From Thermococcus chitonophagus (GTDB lineage: Archaea > Methanobacteriota_B > Thermococci > Thermococcales > Thermococcaceae): 64,000 nucleotides of DNA. The translations under genes and the position numbers were made by a program. Shown here piece after piece: positions 9,799 to 18,266 of the stretch (the first letter of the stretch is position 1; every line of letters begins with the position of its first letter). The stretch spans positions 1,840,978-1,904,977 of the forward strand of contig NZ_CP015193.1 of NCBI RefSeq assembly GCF_002214605.1, given 5' to 3'. The notes under the pieces are model-generated. The model was not told the DNA's origin and did no database searches. It worked only from the letters and a program-made list of their open reading frames with translations.

Positions 9799-10857
9799 CT
9801 ATCCCTCCTTAAATATCCTCTCAATCATCGGGTCAAAAATGTAGTACCTACCTCCCCTCTTTTCAACATAGCCAGACTTTACGAGGTTCTCTAAGAGCTT
9901 TGAAAAGTTTGAATCGTTTATATAGCCGAGCTTAAGCGTTACATAATCCTTTATATCCCTCCACCGGGAGTACCCAAGGGCTATCGCCTTGAGTATAACC
10001 TTATAGCGAGGGCTGTATGAGAAAAGCCTCGAAAGTTCGCTCTCGACTATCGCCTTAGCCTCCCTGAAGACTTCTTCCAAAGCCTTACCGTGATCTAGCC
10101 CTCTCGCCACCCTTAGGTAGCCATAGAGGGTCAGCCAGCCAACAACCCCATCAAATGTGTTAACTGCATCTTCAAGCTCTCCCTCCTTAATTCTCATGCC
10201 AGCCTCCCTGAATCCACTCTTCAAGAATTCAAGGCTTAAATCCCGGGAGAACCTGCTTAAAACCACGTCATGATGGTACCTACCGAAGAGGGGAGCTCTC
10301 GGATCCTCAAACCTAAGGAAGTCAAAGAGCATTCCAACCTCAGAGCCAGTCAAGATAAAGGTCAGATTCTCGAGGTTGTCAACCGCGTAAGCCAAAATAC
10401 CATCGTAGCGGGTTGCTCCCCCAAATCTTAAGTACTGAGCCTCGTCAAACGCTATAATGAATCTTCCATACTCATTTAGGGCCTCAAGCAACTCGACTAT
10501 TGAGAAATCCTTCGCAATCTCAACTCTAACGCCAGAAACTGAGAGGCCTTTAACGTTCCTCTTTAATTCCTCTAGGAGCCTCTTCCTGCCACTGAGCGAT
10601 GAAAGTAGCATCCTGCCAATCACGTACCTGTTCACGGAGGAGAACTCGGAGTAGGTTTTTCTAACGTCGACCTTTATTGATGGATACTCAATTTCATTAA
10701 GCGTGACGTTCAGCAGTGAGCTCTTGCCAAGTCTCCTGGGGCCCAGGATTAAAATAAGCCTTTCTCCCATATCAACGGCCTTTATAACATCTTCCAGCTC
10801 ATTTTCTCTGTCAAATAGCTCTTCCCTTTTTGTTTTTGGGTACGGGAAAAACAACAA
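9799..10857 (-). CDS. Archaeal P-loop ATPase with C-terminal winged helix
   Basis: 352 residues of the Archaeal ATPase family (PF01637 type). The usual start (LFFPYPKTKREELFDRENEL) leads to Walker A GPRRLGKSS near residue 44 and Walker B FIIAFDEAQ near 138; a winged-helix-like region (RWRDIKDYVTLKLGYINDSNF) and the terminal FDPMIERIF follow. The start codon is TTG at 10857. Two tandem 19-bp palindromes sit directly upstream, next to a TATATTAA box, suggesting that the protein or a partner binds its own promoter. It lies inside the cobalamin cluster with no evident metabolic link; function unknown. Confidence 0.85.
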   Translation of the reverse strand: MLFFPYPKTKREELFDRENELEDVIKAVDMGERLILILGPRRLGKSSLLNVTLNEIEYPSIKVDVRKTYSEFSSVNRYVIGRMLLSSLSGRKRLLEELKRNVKGLSVSGVRVEIAKDFSIVELLEALNEYGRFIIAFDEAQYLRFGGATRYDGILAYAVDNLENLTFILTGSEVGMLFDFLRFEDPRAPLFGRYHHDVVLSRFSRDLSLEFLKSGFREAGMRIKEGELEDAVNTFDGVVGWLTLYGYLRVARGLDHGKALEEVFREAKAIVESELSRLFSYSPRYKVILKAIALGYSRWRDIKDYVTLKLGYINDSNFSKLLENLVKSGYVEKRGGRYYIFDPMIERIFKEG

Positions 10858-10900
10858 CTTGCACCCCTCAAAGTTACTTGTACCCCTGCAAGTTAATATA
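10857..10900. promoter_or_regulatory. Tandem 19-bp palindromic units plus TATA box of the ATPase gene
   Basis: Units ACTTGCACCCCTCAAAGTT (10857-10875) and ACTTGTACCCCTGCAAGTT (10876-10894) follow each other without a gap; each has ACTTG and CAAGT/AAAGT arms. On the minus strand TATATTAA (10893-10900) precedes them, so the units cover the expected transcription start and reach the TTG start codon. This looks like an operator for autorepression. Binding is inferred; the repeats are seen. Confidence 0.65.
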
Positions 10901-10913
10901 GGTTTCGATAAAC

Positions 10914-11156
10914 CTAGGCTTCATACTCTAGCTCCTGTAGATCCTTTGATGGAACTTTCCCGAGTATTCCTTAGAGATATATCTTGTGGTAGTTTTGACG
11001 ACTTGTCGGCCCAAACAGGAAATTTAAGGGGAAAGGGTCAAGAGAAATCTCACTAATTTCTTTGGGTATCCATTTAATTTCACTCTCCTTCCACTTTCGG
11101 TAGTCTTCATCATCCTTGAACCTTCCCCTCCACCATGGATTGAAGTGTTCAATCAT
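10914..11156 (-). pseudogene. Remnant of an AAA-type archaeal ATPase gene
   Basis: The frame opens at ATG 11156 with MIEHFNPWWRG, then DDEDYRKWKESEIKWIP and LNFLFGP, the N terminus of the AAA_14/DUF4143-like archaeal ATPases just before Walker A. One base is then missing: in the shifted frame the text reads RQVVKTTT, a damaged GPRQVGKTT. Stops follow by about 10914, so some 60 of an expected 400 or more residues remain. Its own promoter with paired palindromes (11158-11204) is still recognisable. The remnant lies between the intact ATPase and cbiB. Confidence 0.7.
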
Positions 11157-11157
11157 G

Positions 11158-11204
11158 TTGGTAATTGCACTACCAATATTTTAAATTGGTAGTCCAACTA
11201 CCAA
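11158..11204. promoter_or_regulatory. Paired 19-bp palindromes flanking a TATA-like spacer
   Basis: TTGGTAATTGCACTACCAA (11158-11176) and TTGGTAGTCCAACTACCAA (11186-11204) are separated by the A/T spacer TATTTTAAA, which serves as a TATA box for the minus-strand ATPase remnant starting at 11156. The second unit has perfect 8-bp arms around CCA. It also encodes the last residues of CbiB (LVVGLP), so the operator overlaps a coding end. The design parallels the operator at 10857-10894 but the sequence is different. Confidence 0.65.
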
Positions 11205-12050
11205 CTCCTTTAAAAGCAGAACAAGGAGTAACCACTCAGTCACAGCTATCCAGTAAAACCTCAGGGCCCTCTTCACGTCTTCAAGCTGAGGCTCCCTTCC
11301 AGGGAACCTGTAATAGCTAGGCTTTTCAAGCCACACCCCAAGAACAGCCGACATCACGGCTATCGGTTTATCCGAGTTTATCTTGTACTTGGCGAGCTTG
11401 TAGTGCCTTACAACCTTCCTGGGGCCAAAAGGAAGAAAGAGCAAAACCGTAATCCTCGCGGGGATGAAGTTTAGGGCATCGTCAAGTCTCGCAGAGAATT
11501 TACCGAAGTACTCGTACTTCTCGTTCCTGTAACCAATCATTGCATCGAGAGTATTCACCGCCCTGTAGATTAAGGCCCCAGGAAGGCCAAACAGGAGGTA
11601 GTAGAATAGGGGAGCAACTACAGAATCGTTCAAGTTCTCGGCGAGGCTTTCGATCGAGGCCGAGATTAAGTGAGGCCTGTCAAGGGACTTAACATCCCTA
11701 CTCACGATCATGGACACTGCCTTTCTCATCTCCTTTACATCCTTGGTAATCGTCCTTGCCACGTGCTCATAGAGACTTCTTATGGCGAATGAGGACTTAA
11801 GGAGGTAAACCGCTAGGAAGTAGTTCAGGGGGTATGGGAGATACTTGGGAAGGAGCGAGAGAGCAAAGGCAAAAGCGATAACGGCTAACGCAACCAAAAA
11901 TCCGGCAAAGAAGTCAAAGATAGGCCTTCTGCGCTTCCATCTTTTGTCAAGTGAACTAATTAAGTGACCAAACCACACAACCGGGTGAAGCTTGGCGGGA
12001 GGCTCACCTAGGAGCAGATCCCAGAGTAGCGCGAAGATTAAAATATCCAT
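11181..12050 (-). CDS. cbiB: Adenosylcobinamide-phosphate synthase CbiB
   Basis: 289 residues from ATG 12050 ([23 protein letters not shown], the canonical CbiB start); a frame extending to 12158 adds an atypical hydrophobic leader and overlaps the divergent gene. It is an integral membrane protein that attaches aminopropanol phosphate to cobyric acid. [38 protein letters not shown] and [22 protein letters not shown] are the conserved loops. The last seven codons lie inside a palindromic operator, so the original C terminus may have been replaced. Confidence 0.93.
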   Translation of the reverse strand: MDILIFALLWDLLLGEPPAKLHPVVWFGHLISSLDKRWKRRRPIFDFFAGFLVALAVIAFAFALSLLPKYLPYPLNYFLAVYLLKSSFAIRSLYEHVARTITKDVKEMRKAVSMIVSRDVKSLDRPHLISASIESLAENLNDSVVAPLFYYLLFGLPGALIYRAVNTLDAMIGYRNEKYEYFGKFSARLDDALNFIPARITVLLFLPFGPRKVVRHYKLAKYKINSDKPIAVMSAVLGVWLEKPSYYRFPGREPQLEDVKRALRFYWIAVTEWLLLVLLLKELVVGLPI

Positions 12051-12093
12051 GATGGAGAATATATCCCACAGGTTATAAATTAAGGTGATAGTT

Positions 12094-12264
12094 ATGAACG
12101 AGTTAGAGAAGCGCATAAAGGAGGCAATGGAGTTTGAGAGGATAATAAAGAAGATCAAAATAAACGAAGAAGAAGCTGAAGCCCTTAAGAGGGAGATAGC
12201 GAAGGCTGTAGCAAGATACTACGGAGTGATCCAAGATGAAGGAGAGAATCCTCAAGAGACTTGA
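12094..12264 (+). CDS. Small charged helical protein, function unknown
   Basis: A 56-residue frame ([16 protein letters not shown]..., ending GENPQET) preceded by AAGGTGAT and a TTATAAATTAA box at about 12072. It is rich in Glu and Lys and predicted to be helical; no known family is recognised. It overlaps the start of cobZ by 29 bp, which suggests translational coupling within the cobalamin operon. The alternative is that it is only a leader peptide of cobZ. Confidence 0.5.
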   Translation: MNELEKRIKEAMEFERIIKKIKINEEEAEALKREIAKAVARYYGVIQDEGENPQET

Positions 12265-12655
12265 AGAGAAAGGAATAACCCTACAGGCGATCATAGACAC
12301 TGCCCTAGAGCTCTACATAGGAGAAGAAAAAGATAACATCAAGGAAAAGCTACACTCCCTACTCCTCGGGTACCTTGAAGATATAAACGTTCAAGCCCTC
12401 CTGCTTTCCGCAATCCTCCTTGAGGAGAACTTTGAAGTTGAGGGAGATCCCGTTAATCTCATTGCTGACGAACTAATAGGGATAAATATAGCCGAGTACA
12501 TTGGGGGAAAGTTCGCCCTCTTCAACTTCTTCTACTACGACACAAGAAAACCGGGGATATTAAAGGAGCTCCCACCGTTTCTCGACGATGCGATAGGAGG
12601 TTTAATAGCTGGATGTATGACTAAGCTCTTCGAAGATAAAGCTGATAAAAATTGA
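12236..12655 (+). CDS. cobZ: Alpha-ribazole-5'-phosphate phosphatase CobZ (PgpA-like)
   Basis: 139 residues. The C-terminal part NLIADELIGINIAEYIGGKFALFNFFYYDTRKPG...LPPFLDDAIGGLIAG has the PgpA (PF04608) pattern, seen also in archaeal CobZ, which removes the phosphate from alpha-ribazole phosphate or adenosylcobalamin phosphate. The position among cbiB, cobS, cbiP and cobT supports CobZ rather than a lipid phosphatase. The ATG at 12236 has GGAGTGAT upstream. Confidence 0.82.
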   Translation: MKERILKRLEEKGITLQAIIDTALELYIGEEKDNIKEKLHSLLLGYLEDINVQALLLSAILLEENFEVEGDPVNLIADELIGINIAEYIGGKFALFNFFYYDTRKPGILKELPPFLDDAIGGLIAGCMTKLFEDKADKN

Positions 12656-12683
12656 ACGTCACAACAAAGATTGGGTGAACAAT

Positions 12684-12920
12684 ATGGAGATACCAAAGGA
12701 CATTAAAGGACTGCTGGGACCCAAGCCTGAAAAAGAAATAATGTTGCTTGCCGCAATTGAACTATATAGGGAAAGAAAGCTTAGTCTAGGAAAAGCTGCT
12801 GAATTTGCTGGTCTCACTGTTAGGGAATTCCTATATGAATTAAGAAAGAGAAAGATTCCAATTAACTACCCTGAAGAAGAGGCAGAAAAAGACGTAAAAA
12901 CTGTTGAGGGTCTTGTATGA
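12684..12920 (+). CDS. UPF0175 family antitoxin-like HTH protein
   Basis: 78 residues from ATG 12684 (GGTGA five bases upstream; a GTG at 12675 is less likely). IELYRERKLSLGKAAEFAGLTVREFLYELRKRKI and [11 protein letters not shown] match the paralogue at 6632. It overlaps the PIN gene by 4 bp. The pair sits between cobZ and cobS, with no link to cobalamin, so it probably inserted into the cluster. Confidence 0.84.
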   Translation: MEIPKDIKGLLGPKPEKEIMLLAAIELYRERKLSLGKAAEFAGLTVREFLYELRKRKIPINYPEEEAEKDVKTVEGLV

Positions 12921-13375
12921 TCGTTGTTTCTAATACAAGCGCGCTTATTAGACTATCAAATATAAGACATCTTGACATTTTGCAGAAACTCTTCGAGGAG
13001 ATAATAATACTGCCCGCTGTAGCCGAAGAATTCGGAGAAAAACTCTCAAGCTGGGTTATTGTAAGACCAGTTTCAGACGAAAAATTCGTGAAAGTACTCT
13101 CTTACTCACTTGGAAAAGGAGAAGCAGAAGCCATTGCACTAGCCCTCGAGTTGAATGCTGATATTATCATCCTTGATGACTTAAAGGCCAGGAAGTTTGC
13201 AGAGGATCTTGGCCTCAATATCATTGGAACTGCAGGTGTAATATTACCCGCAAAAAAGAGAGGAATTATTAAACAGGTATTTCCTGTTCTAAAGGAACTG
13301 AGAGAGAAAGGATTCTGGATCTCCGACGCAATAATCAGACACATTACGAAGTCCGCTGGAGAAGAGGTAGAGTGA
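12917..13375 (+). CDS. DUF3368 PIN-domain protein (predicted toxin)
   Basis: 152 residues: [52 protein letters not shown] and [15 protein letters not shown], as in its paralogue at 6889. It is the predicted RNase partner of the upstream UPF0175 protein. Its stop lies 2 bp before the chosen cobS start, so cobS expression may depend on this TA transcript. Confidence 0.82.
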   Translation: MIVVSNTSALIRLSNIRHLDILQKLFEEIIILPAVAEEFGEKLSSWVIVRPVSDEKFVKVLSYSLGKGEAEAIALALELNADIIILDDLKARKFAEDLGLNIIGTAGVILPAKKRGIIKQVFPVLKELREKGFWISDAIIRHITKSAGEEVE

Positions 13376-13377
13376 CT

Positions 13378-14061
13378 ATGAGAAACCTGACTCCATTCCT
13401 AACGAGGATTCCGATTAAAGGTGATTTTGAAAAGGCTAGGGAAGAGGTTTGGGCCTTTCCGCTCGTTGCAGTTATAACCTCCCTTCTGCCGACTCTAATC
13501 CTGTACTTCAAACTGCCGAGAGGAAATTTGCTTGGAGTTTTGGCCCTCTACTTCACCATTGGCTTACTTCACCTTGACGGCCTTGCGGATTGGGCCGACG
13601 GAATAATGGTCAAGGGGGATAGAGAGGGGAAGATAAAGGCGATGAAAGACGTAAATACTGGGATAGCCGGAATTTTTGCCGTAGTAGTTGTTTTGTTAGT
13701 TCAAGTGTACTCGCTTGAAGGGGCTCCATTCTACTCGATGTACCTAGGAGAGCTGAACTCAAAGTACGCGATGCTGCTAGCTTTGGCAACCAAAAAGCCC
13801 TTAGGAAGAGGACTAGGGGCGTACTTCATGGAGGGTATGAATAGAAAGAACATGGTAATTGGAACGGCCCTATACGTCCTCCTCATGATCCCCGTTTTAG
13901 CGTTATATCCCAAGGCCATAGTTTCACTCCTAGGCTTGGCTATAGGAGCCTACACCATACACATCTCCCTTAAGAACTTTGGAGGGCTTAACGGAGACTG
14001 CATAGGAGCAGTTGCCGAAATAACTCGGGCGGGAACCCTCCTGATTATAGGTACGTTTTAG
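13378..14061 (+). CDS. cobS: Adenosylcobinamide-GDP ribazoletransferase CobS
   Basis: 227 residues, polytopic membrane protein that joins adenosylcobinamide-GDP with alpha-ribazole (phosphate) to give adenosylcobalamin (phosphate). The signature [27 protein letters not shown] near residue 60 is intact, as is the terminal [18 protein letters not shown] use the ATG at 13378, eight bases after GAGGT; a GTG at 13372 overlaps the PIN stop. It belongs to the cobalamin cluster. Confidence 0.94.
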   Translation: MRNLTPFLTRIPIKGDFEKAREEVWAFPLVAVITSLLPTLILYFKLPRGNLLGVLALYFTIGLLHLDGLADWADGIMVKGDREGKIKAMKDVNTGIAGIFAVVVVLLVQVYSLEGAPFYSMYLGELNSKYAMLLALATKKPLGRGLGAYFMEGMNRKNMVIGTALYVLLMIPVLALYPKAIVSLLGLAIGAYTIHISLKNFGGLNGDCIGAVAEITRAGTLLIIGTF

Positions 14062-14099
14062 CAGAAAGAGATATATCCTTCCCAAATCCACTCCAATCG

Positions 14100-14303
14100 A
14101 TGAAAGTTAAAGAATACATAAAAGGAATTGCCCTGCTAATGCTTGCCGCGATAATAGTGGTCTTATTCTTAGTGGGTATCCTAGTCCTAATGGCCGGTAT
14201 CCTTGTCCTATTAGCTTTGGTTCTGGTTTACATTAAATACAAGATGTGGAGGCTGAAAAGGAGACCACCAAAGATCCTTGAAGGGCCAGAGGACTACTAT
14301 TAA
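14100..14303 (+). CDS. Small membrane protein, function unknown
   Basis: 67 residues: a hydrophobic stretch of about 45 residues (roughly two TM segments, [20 protein letters not shown] and onwards) followed by a basic tail ([13 protein letters not shown]). An ATATATCC box about 27 bp before the ATG suggests a leaderless transcript of its own. It overlaps the convergent cbiP end by 4 bp. No family recognised. Confidence 0.6.
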   Translation: MKVKEYIKGIALLMLAAIIVVLFLVGILVLMAGILVLLALVLVYIKYKMWRLKRRPPKILEGPEDYY

Positions 14304-15757
14304 AGTTCCTCAAGTATCCGCTCCATGTCAAAGTTCTTCTCAACGATTCGAGCGAACCTCTCAATTTCCTCCTCTATGCTCCACTCCCCAATTGATATCG
14401 GCTCTAAGCCTTTCTCCCTCCTTAGAAAGTTCAGGAAACGCTCTGTGAAGGTGAAGTTGTGGAATATTCCATGAAGGTAAGTTCCAAACGCCCTCTCGCC
14501 AACGGCACCTTCGGGCTCTAAAGCCTTTGCCCCGTTGACAGATGTTATTAAGGAGAAAGGTCTCTCAGAGGTGCTCCTACCAAACCTTATCTCGTAGCCC
14601 TCCACGTTCATGCCCTTAGCAGGCCCCCACAGGACTTCAGCCTTAAGGTGGTTCGTCCTCTTTACCTTCGAGAATACTGTTTCTGCGGGCAAAAGACCAA
14701 TGCCCATAATAACTCCGCGCTTGGATTCAACGTTGTCAATTATCTTCTCCCCAAGCATTTGAAAGCCACCGCAGATTCCAACTACGAAGGAGCCCTCGCG
14801 GTGGGCCTCTATTATGGCATCCTCAAAACCCTCCTCCCTCAACCAGAGCAGATCCTCAACGGTGTTCTTACTCCCCGGGATTATTATCAGGTCACCCTTA
14901 ATTTCCTCAGGCCTAGTTACGTAGTCAACTCCATTGGCCCAATGCAGGGGTTCAAAATCTGTGAAGTTGCTCATGTGAGGGAGCCTGATTATCTGAATGT
15001 GGAGCTCGCCCTTAACCTTCGGGAACTCAGCGAGAGAGTCCTCCTCGGGAAGGCGGTGCTCCACGTAGGGGATAACTCCCAGGGTTGGTTTCCCGTAGCG
15101 TTTCTCCAAATATTCAAAGCCCGGCTCGAGGAGTGAGGGATCTCCTCGGAACTTGTTGAAGACGAACCCTATTATCGCCTCCCTCTCCTCCGGTTTTAGG
15201 AGCTCCATTGTGCCAACTATTGACGCAAAACTGCCTCCCCGATCTATGTCCGTAACGAGGATTCCCTTTGCCTTGGCGTGGAGCATGACTCTAGTGTTCG
15301 CTATGTCATAGTCCTTGAGGTTTATCTCAACTGGACTGCCTGCCCCTTCAATTATCACGAGATCGTGCTTCTCCTTAAGCTCATCTAGAACGGCCATGGC
15401 CTTCCTGAAGAGTTCTTCCTTCTTTGAGAGCATATACTCGCGAGCGGAAACGCTCCCAATTGGCTTTCCCATGAAAACCACCTGACTCCTCATGTTCCCC
15501 TCTGGTTTGAGGAGAATGGGATTGAACTTTACGGAAGGCTTCTTTCTGCAGGCAATCGCCTGCAAATACTGGGCCCTGCTTATCTCCCCTCCCTCTATTG
15601 TTGGCGCGGAGTTGAGGCTCATGTTTTGGCTCTTGAAGGGGACAACGTCATAACCCATATTCGAGAAAATCCTGCATAGGGCAGTAGCCAAGAGAGATTT
15701 TCCAGCTCCAGATGAAGTCCCCAGGATCATTAAAGCCCTTCCCATCTGTATTCCCAT
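14300..15757 (-). CDS. cobQ: Cobyric acid synthase CbiP/CobQ
   Basis: About 485 residues. It amidates adenosylcobyrinic acid a,c-diamide to cobyric acid with glutamine. The N-terminal P-loop-like [25 protein letters not shown], then [23 protein letters not shown], and a C-terminal glutamine amidotransferase with the nucleophile in [13 protein letters not shown] and the His in [12 protein letters not shown] frame running to 15904 would overlap cobT and lacks support; ATG 15757 or 15745 are the plausible starts, with TTTATATT at 15776-15783. Divergent from cobT. Confidence 0.93.
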   Translation of the reverse strand: MGIQMGRALMILGTSSGAGKSLLATALCRIFSNMGYDVVPFKSQNMSLNSAPTIEGGEISRAQYLQAIACRKKPSVKFNPILLKPEGNMRSQVVFMGKPIGSVSAREYMLSKKEELFRKAMAVLDELKEKHDLVIIEGAGSPVEINLKDYDIANTRVMLHAKAKGILVTDIDRGGSFASIVGTMELLKPEEREAIIGFVFNKFRGDPSLLEPGFEYLEKRYGKPTLGVIPYVEHRLPEEDSLAEFPKVKGELHIQIIRLPHMSNFTDFEPLHWANGVDYVTRPEEIKGDLIIIPGSKNTVEDLLWLREEGFEDAIIEAHREGSFVVGICGGFQMLGEKIIDNVESKRGVIMGIGLLPAETVFSKVKRTNHLKAEVLWGPAKGMNVEGYEIRFGRSTSERPFSLITSVNGAKALEPEGAVGERAFGTYLHGIFHNFTFTERFLNFLRREKGLEPISIGEWSIEEEIERFARIVEKNFDMERILEEL

Positions 15758-15813
15758 AAGGTAATGCGGGTAAGGAATATAAATTCTTGGATAATTTCTC
15801 CAACGGTGGTGGT

Positions 15814-16818
15814 ATGAAGAGCCTCTTCGTTCTAGTCCTGGGGAACACTGAGATAAGCCTAATTCCTGGGATAAGCGTTGCAGGAGCAACTCCCGAGCTG
15901 ACAAAGCTTACTCCTCCGGCAGATGCTGAGTATCTCTTCTATGAAAAGCCCAGGATTATAGATGCGATACCAGTAACCCCCGAGGGGCATCCGACCCCAG
16001 CTATAATAACCAAGGCAGCAAGGGAACTTGCCAAGTTTCCAATTCTAGTGGTTAGGGGAGGAACTTACCTGCCCCCGATGCTCCCCCACGTTCACATCAG
16101 CGACAAGATTGGGAGGGACTTCAGGGAGGAGCCTGCACTCCCAGAAGTTGAGGAAATAATTGAGAGGGCCAAGTTACTTGGAGAAGAGCTGAACAAGACG
16201 AACATAGAGGAGCTGGTAATAGGGGAGTCAACTCCGGGAGGAACAACAACAGCTCAGGCCGTTCTATGGGCTCTAGGTTACGAAGCAAGAACATCTTCAG
16301 CTTCACCATCAAATCCCCAGGAACTTAAGAGGAAGGTAATAGAAGAGGGATTCAAGAGGGCAGGCGTGGAAAAAGGGAGCCTGAAAGATGACCCAATAGA
16401 GGCTATAAGGCAGTTCGGAGATCCAATGATGGCCACGGTTGTTGGATTATCGCTAGGATTCAGGAAAAACGTGGTGCTCGCCGGAGGAACCCAGATGCTG
16501 GCCGTCGCTGCCGTGTTAAAAGCCTTGGAGGAGAGTATGGACAGGTTCATGATTGCCACAACCAAGTGGATAGTTCAGGATAAAAGCGCAACCTTTGTTG
16601 AGACTGCAAGGGAGATAGGGATAATAACTTACTCGGCCGACTTAGACTTCTCGAATAGCAAGTTTAAAGGGTTACAGGATTACGAGAGGGGCTACGTGAA
16701 GGAAGGTGTTGGAGCAGGAGGAGCAACTTGGTTAGCGGTAAAGGCAGGATTTTCGCCTGAGGACGTCTCAAGAAAGGTTGAAGAACTGTACGAGAGGCTT
16801 ATGAAAATGAAGGGTTAG
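15814..16818 (+). CDS. cobT: Archaeal CobT-like nicotinate-nucleotide:base phosphoribosyltransferase
   Basis: 334 residues from ATG 15814 (GGTGGTGGT directly upstream). It activates the lower-ligand base as alpha-ribazole phosphate. [35 protein letters not shown] and [21 protein letters not shown] are typical of the archaeal branch (UPF0284/TIGR00303 type). It lies between cbiP (divergent) and cbiZ (convergent, 4-bp overlap). Confidence 0.9.
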   Translation: MKSLFVLVLGNTEISLIPGISVAGATPELTKLTPPADAEYLFYEKPRIIDAIPVTPEGHPTPAIITKAARELAKFPILVVRGGTYLPPMLPHVHISDKIGRDFREEPALPEVEEIIERAKLLGEELNKTNIEELVIGESTPGGTTTAQAVLWALGYEARTSSASPSNPQELKRKVIEEGFKRAGVEKGSLKDDPIEAIRQFGDPMMATVVGLSLGFRKNVVLAGGTQMLAVAAVLKALEESMDRFMIATTKWIVQDKSATFVETAREIGIITYSADLDFSNSKFKGLQDYERGYVKEGVGAGGATWLAVKAGFSPEDVSRKVEELYERLMKMKG

Positions 16819-17396
16819 AGTTCGCTCCACTTCTTTATGCTTTCCTCCAAAGCTTTCCTCACTGCTTTTCCAATGTTTATCCCAAGCCTAGTTGCAGTTC
16901 CGGCCCACTCAATGTCCCCTTCAAACGCGAAAACCCCGATTCCATCGCTCGTCGTCCCAGTGGCCTTATAGCCCATCGTCAAGAGGGTGTAGGTTTTTGC
17001 CTCTGTAGCTGTCATCACCGCGTTCACGAGGGCCCCAACTGTTAGTCCTTCCTCTATTACCACGGCAATATTTATGGTTCCTGGGCTCCAAGGAGGAGGT
17101 TCCTCACCAGCTATTGCCGGATTAGTTATTCCGGCCGTAATGTAAGCTGTAACACTCCCCCTCTTCGCCACCGCGAGTACCTTTTCCACGTCAGCCGCTG
17201 TCATGAAGCCAACGAAGTTCTTGAGGTTGTGCTCCTCTTCGAACTTTCTGCAGTCCTCCTTGTAGTTTCCGGAGTAGTTCTTGTGAACCATCATGAAGAA
17301 GAAGCCGTTAGCCTTGGTTAGCCCTCCCCTGTAGGGGGCGTTGCTTAGGGCTATCATTGGCTCCTTAAAGGATTTTATGAAGTGGCTGAACTTCAT
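16815..17396 (-). CDS. cbiZ: Adenosylcobinamide amidohydrolase CbiZ
   Basis: 193 residues. It hydrolyses the amide bond of adenosylcobinamide to adenosylcobyric acid, so that scavenged corrinoids can re-enter via Cbi[41 protein letters not shown] and the metal/active region [28 protein letters not shown] agree with the family. Its presence marks this cluster as salvage rather than full de novo synthesis. Confidence 0.92.
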   Translation of the reverse strand: MKFSHFIKSFKEPMIALSNAPYRGGLTKANGFFFMMVHKNYSGNYKEDCRKFEEEHNLKNFVGFMTAADVEKVLAVAKRGSVTAYITAGITNPAIAGEEPPPWSPGTINIAVVIEEGLTVGALVNAVMTATEAKTYTLLTMGYKATGTTSDGIGVFAFEGDIEWAGTATRLGINIGKAVRKALEESIKKWSEL

Positions 17397-17401
17397 TAAA
17401 A

Positions 17402-17782
17402 TTACCCCTTTATAAGATAGATCTCAAACCCCATATCCCTCAAGACAGTGAAGTCTTCGTCCATTGTTATTAACGCCAAATTATTGGCGATTGCTATGGA
17501 TGCTATAAACAGATCTCGGAAGGATAAAGGCGTTCCCCTTTCCCGTAACTTTCTATGTATATAGGAAGCTACTTCGGCACATTTGCCATCAAAAGGAAGC
17601 TCAGGAAGTAATTCTAACCACATTAGTTCGTCCTTTCTGGGGAACCCTATAAGAACTTCAAATTTTGTTATAGAAGTTATGTAAAAAGTATTGTCAATAG
17701 ACGATATTTTCTCGAAAATATCACTTCCTTGACCTTTTCTACCAAGCTCGAGTATTATGTTCGTATCAAGGACTGCCCCCAT
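17402..17782 (-). CDS. VapC-type PIN toxin
   Basis: 126 residues: MGAVLDTNIILELGRKGQG opens with the PIN Asp, ITSITKFEVLIGF holds the Glu, and SFRDLFIASIAIANNLALITMDEDF the C-terminal Asp residues. The catalytic set is complete. It overlaps its antitoxin gene by 28 bp. RNase by family. Confidence 0.88.
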   Translation of the reverse strand: MGAVLDTNIILELGRKGQGSDIFEKISSIDNTFYITSITKFEVLIGFPRKDELMWLELLPELPFDGKCAEVASYIHRKLRERGTPLSFRDLFIASIAIANNLALITMDEDFTVLRDMGFEIYLIKG

Positions 17783-17991
17783 TTCTCAAACTCCTCCTCA
17801 ATCTCTTTAAGTCTCTTCTTTGTTTCCTCATACTCCTCTTCACTGAAGATACCGCAAATATGCTTCAAAACATCTATATTTCCCTTCCTCTCTCTGAGAA
17901 GATCTCTAAGCAATTCACTAAATGATCTATTCCCCTTTATCCTAACCAGCTCTTCATACACATCATCAGATATTGTTATAGTTTTCACCAC
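17755..17991 (-). CDS. VapB-type antitoxin (DUF217 family)
   Basis: 78 residues from tandem GTG codons at 17991/17988 (VVKTITISDDVYEELVRIKGNRSFSELLRDLLRERKGN). A frame to 18036 would begin inside the TATA box (TTTAAATA, about 18028-18035) and is rejected. The N terminus is the AbrB/RHH-like binding region of DUF217 antitoxins and the C terminus is a coiled acidic helix. Confidence 0.82.
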   Translation of the reverse strand: MVKTITISDDVYEELVRIKGNRSFSELLRDLLRERKGNIDVLKHICGIFSEEEYEETKKRLKEIEEEFEKWGQSLIRT

Positions 17992-18045
17992 TTTACTGCA
18001 CCCAGTACACTGAACACATGCATCATATTTAAACATTACCCAGCA

Positions 18046-18238
18046 TTAATCATGAAATTCTTTTCTAAGCCTCTCTCCTCCAACCAACACAAGGTCCTGA
18101 GGGATTTTTCCGGTGAGAGCCTTATAATATCCCTTCGCATAGTTCAAAGCTCTCTCAATGACCTTCTCTCCTTTCGGGATAATGCTCAACGTACTTTCGG
18201 GCCCACTCTACCATAACATTTACGAAGCTTTCGTTCAT
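18046..18238 (-). pseudogene. Frameshifted small gene, function unknown
   Basis: Reading from ATG 18238 gives MNESFVNVMVEWARKYVEHYP and then a quick stop; removing one C from a CCC run near 18180 restores a continuous frame (GEKVIERALNYAKGYYKALTG... to LRKEFHD, stop at 18046), about 63 residues. A TTTATATT box lies upstream. The restored protein looks helical and matches no family I know. Decay or a sequencing slip are both possible. Confidence 0.5.
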
Positions 18239-18266
18239 TATCAACACTATGCAAAAAATATAAAAA

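Noticed and set aside
10857-10894. The two 19-bp units as a short CRISPR-like array
   Set aside because: Only two adjacent palindromic units without spacers, located between TATA box and start codon; an operator fits better.
12051-12158. N-terminal extension of CbiB to 12158
   Set aside because: It adds an atypical leader, overlaps the divergent small gene with its own promoter, and the usual CbiB start is at 12050.
14648-15136. Long plus-strand open frame opposite cbiP
   Set aside because: The minus strand encodes the full CbiP motifs; the antisense frame has no family likeness or start signals.
17992-18036. N-terminal extension of the VapB antitoxin with four cysteines near CVQCTGC
   Set aside because: The extension begins inside the TATA box; family members start at the GTG codons near 17991.
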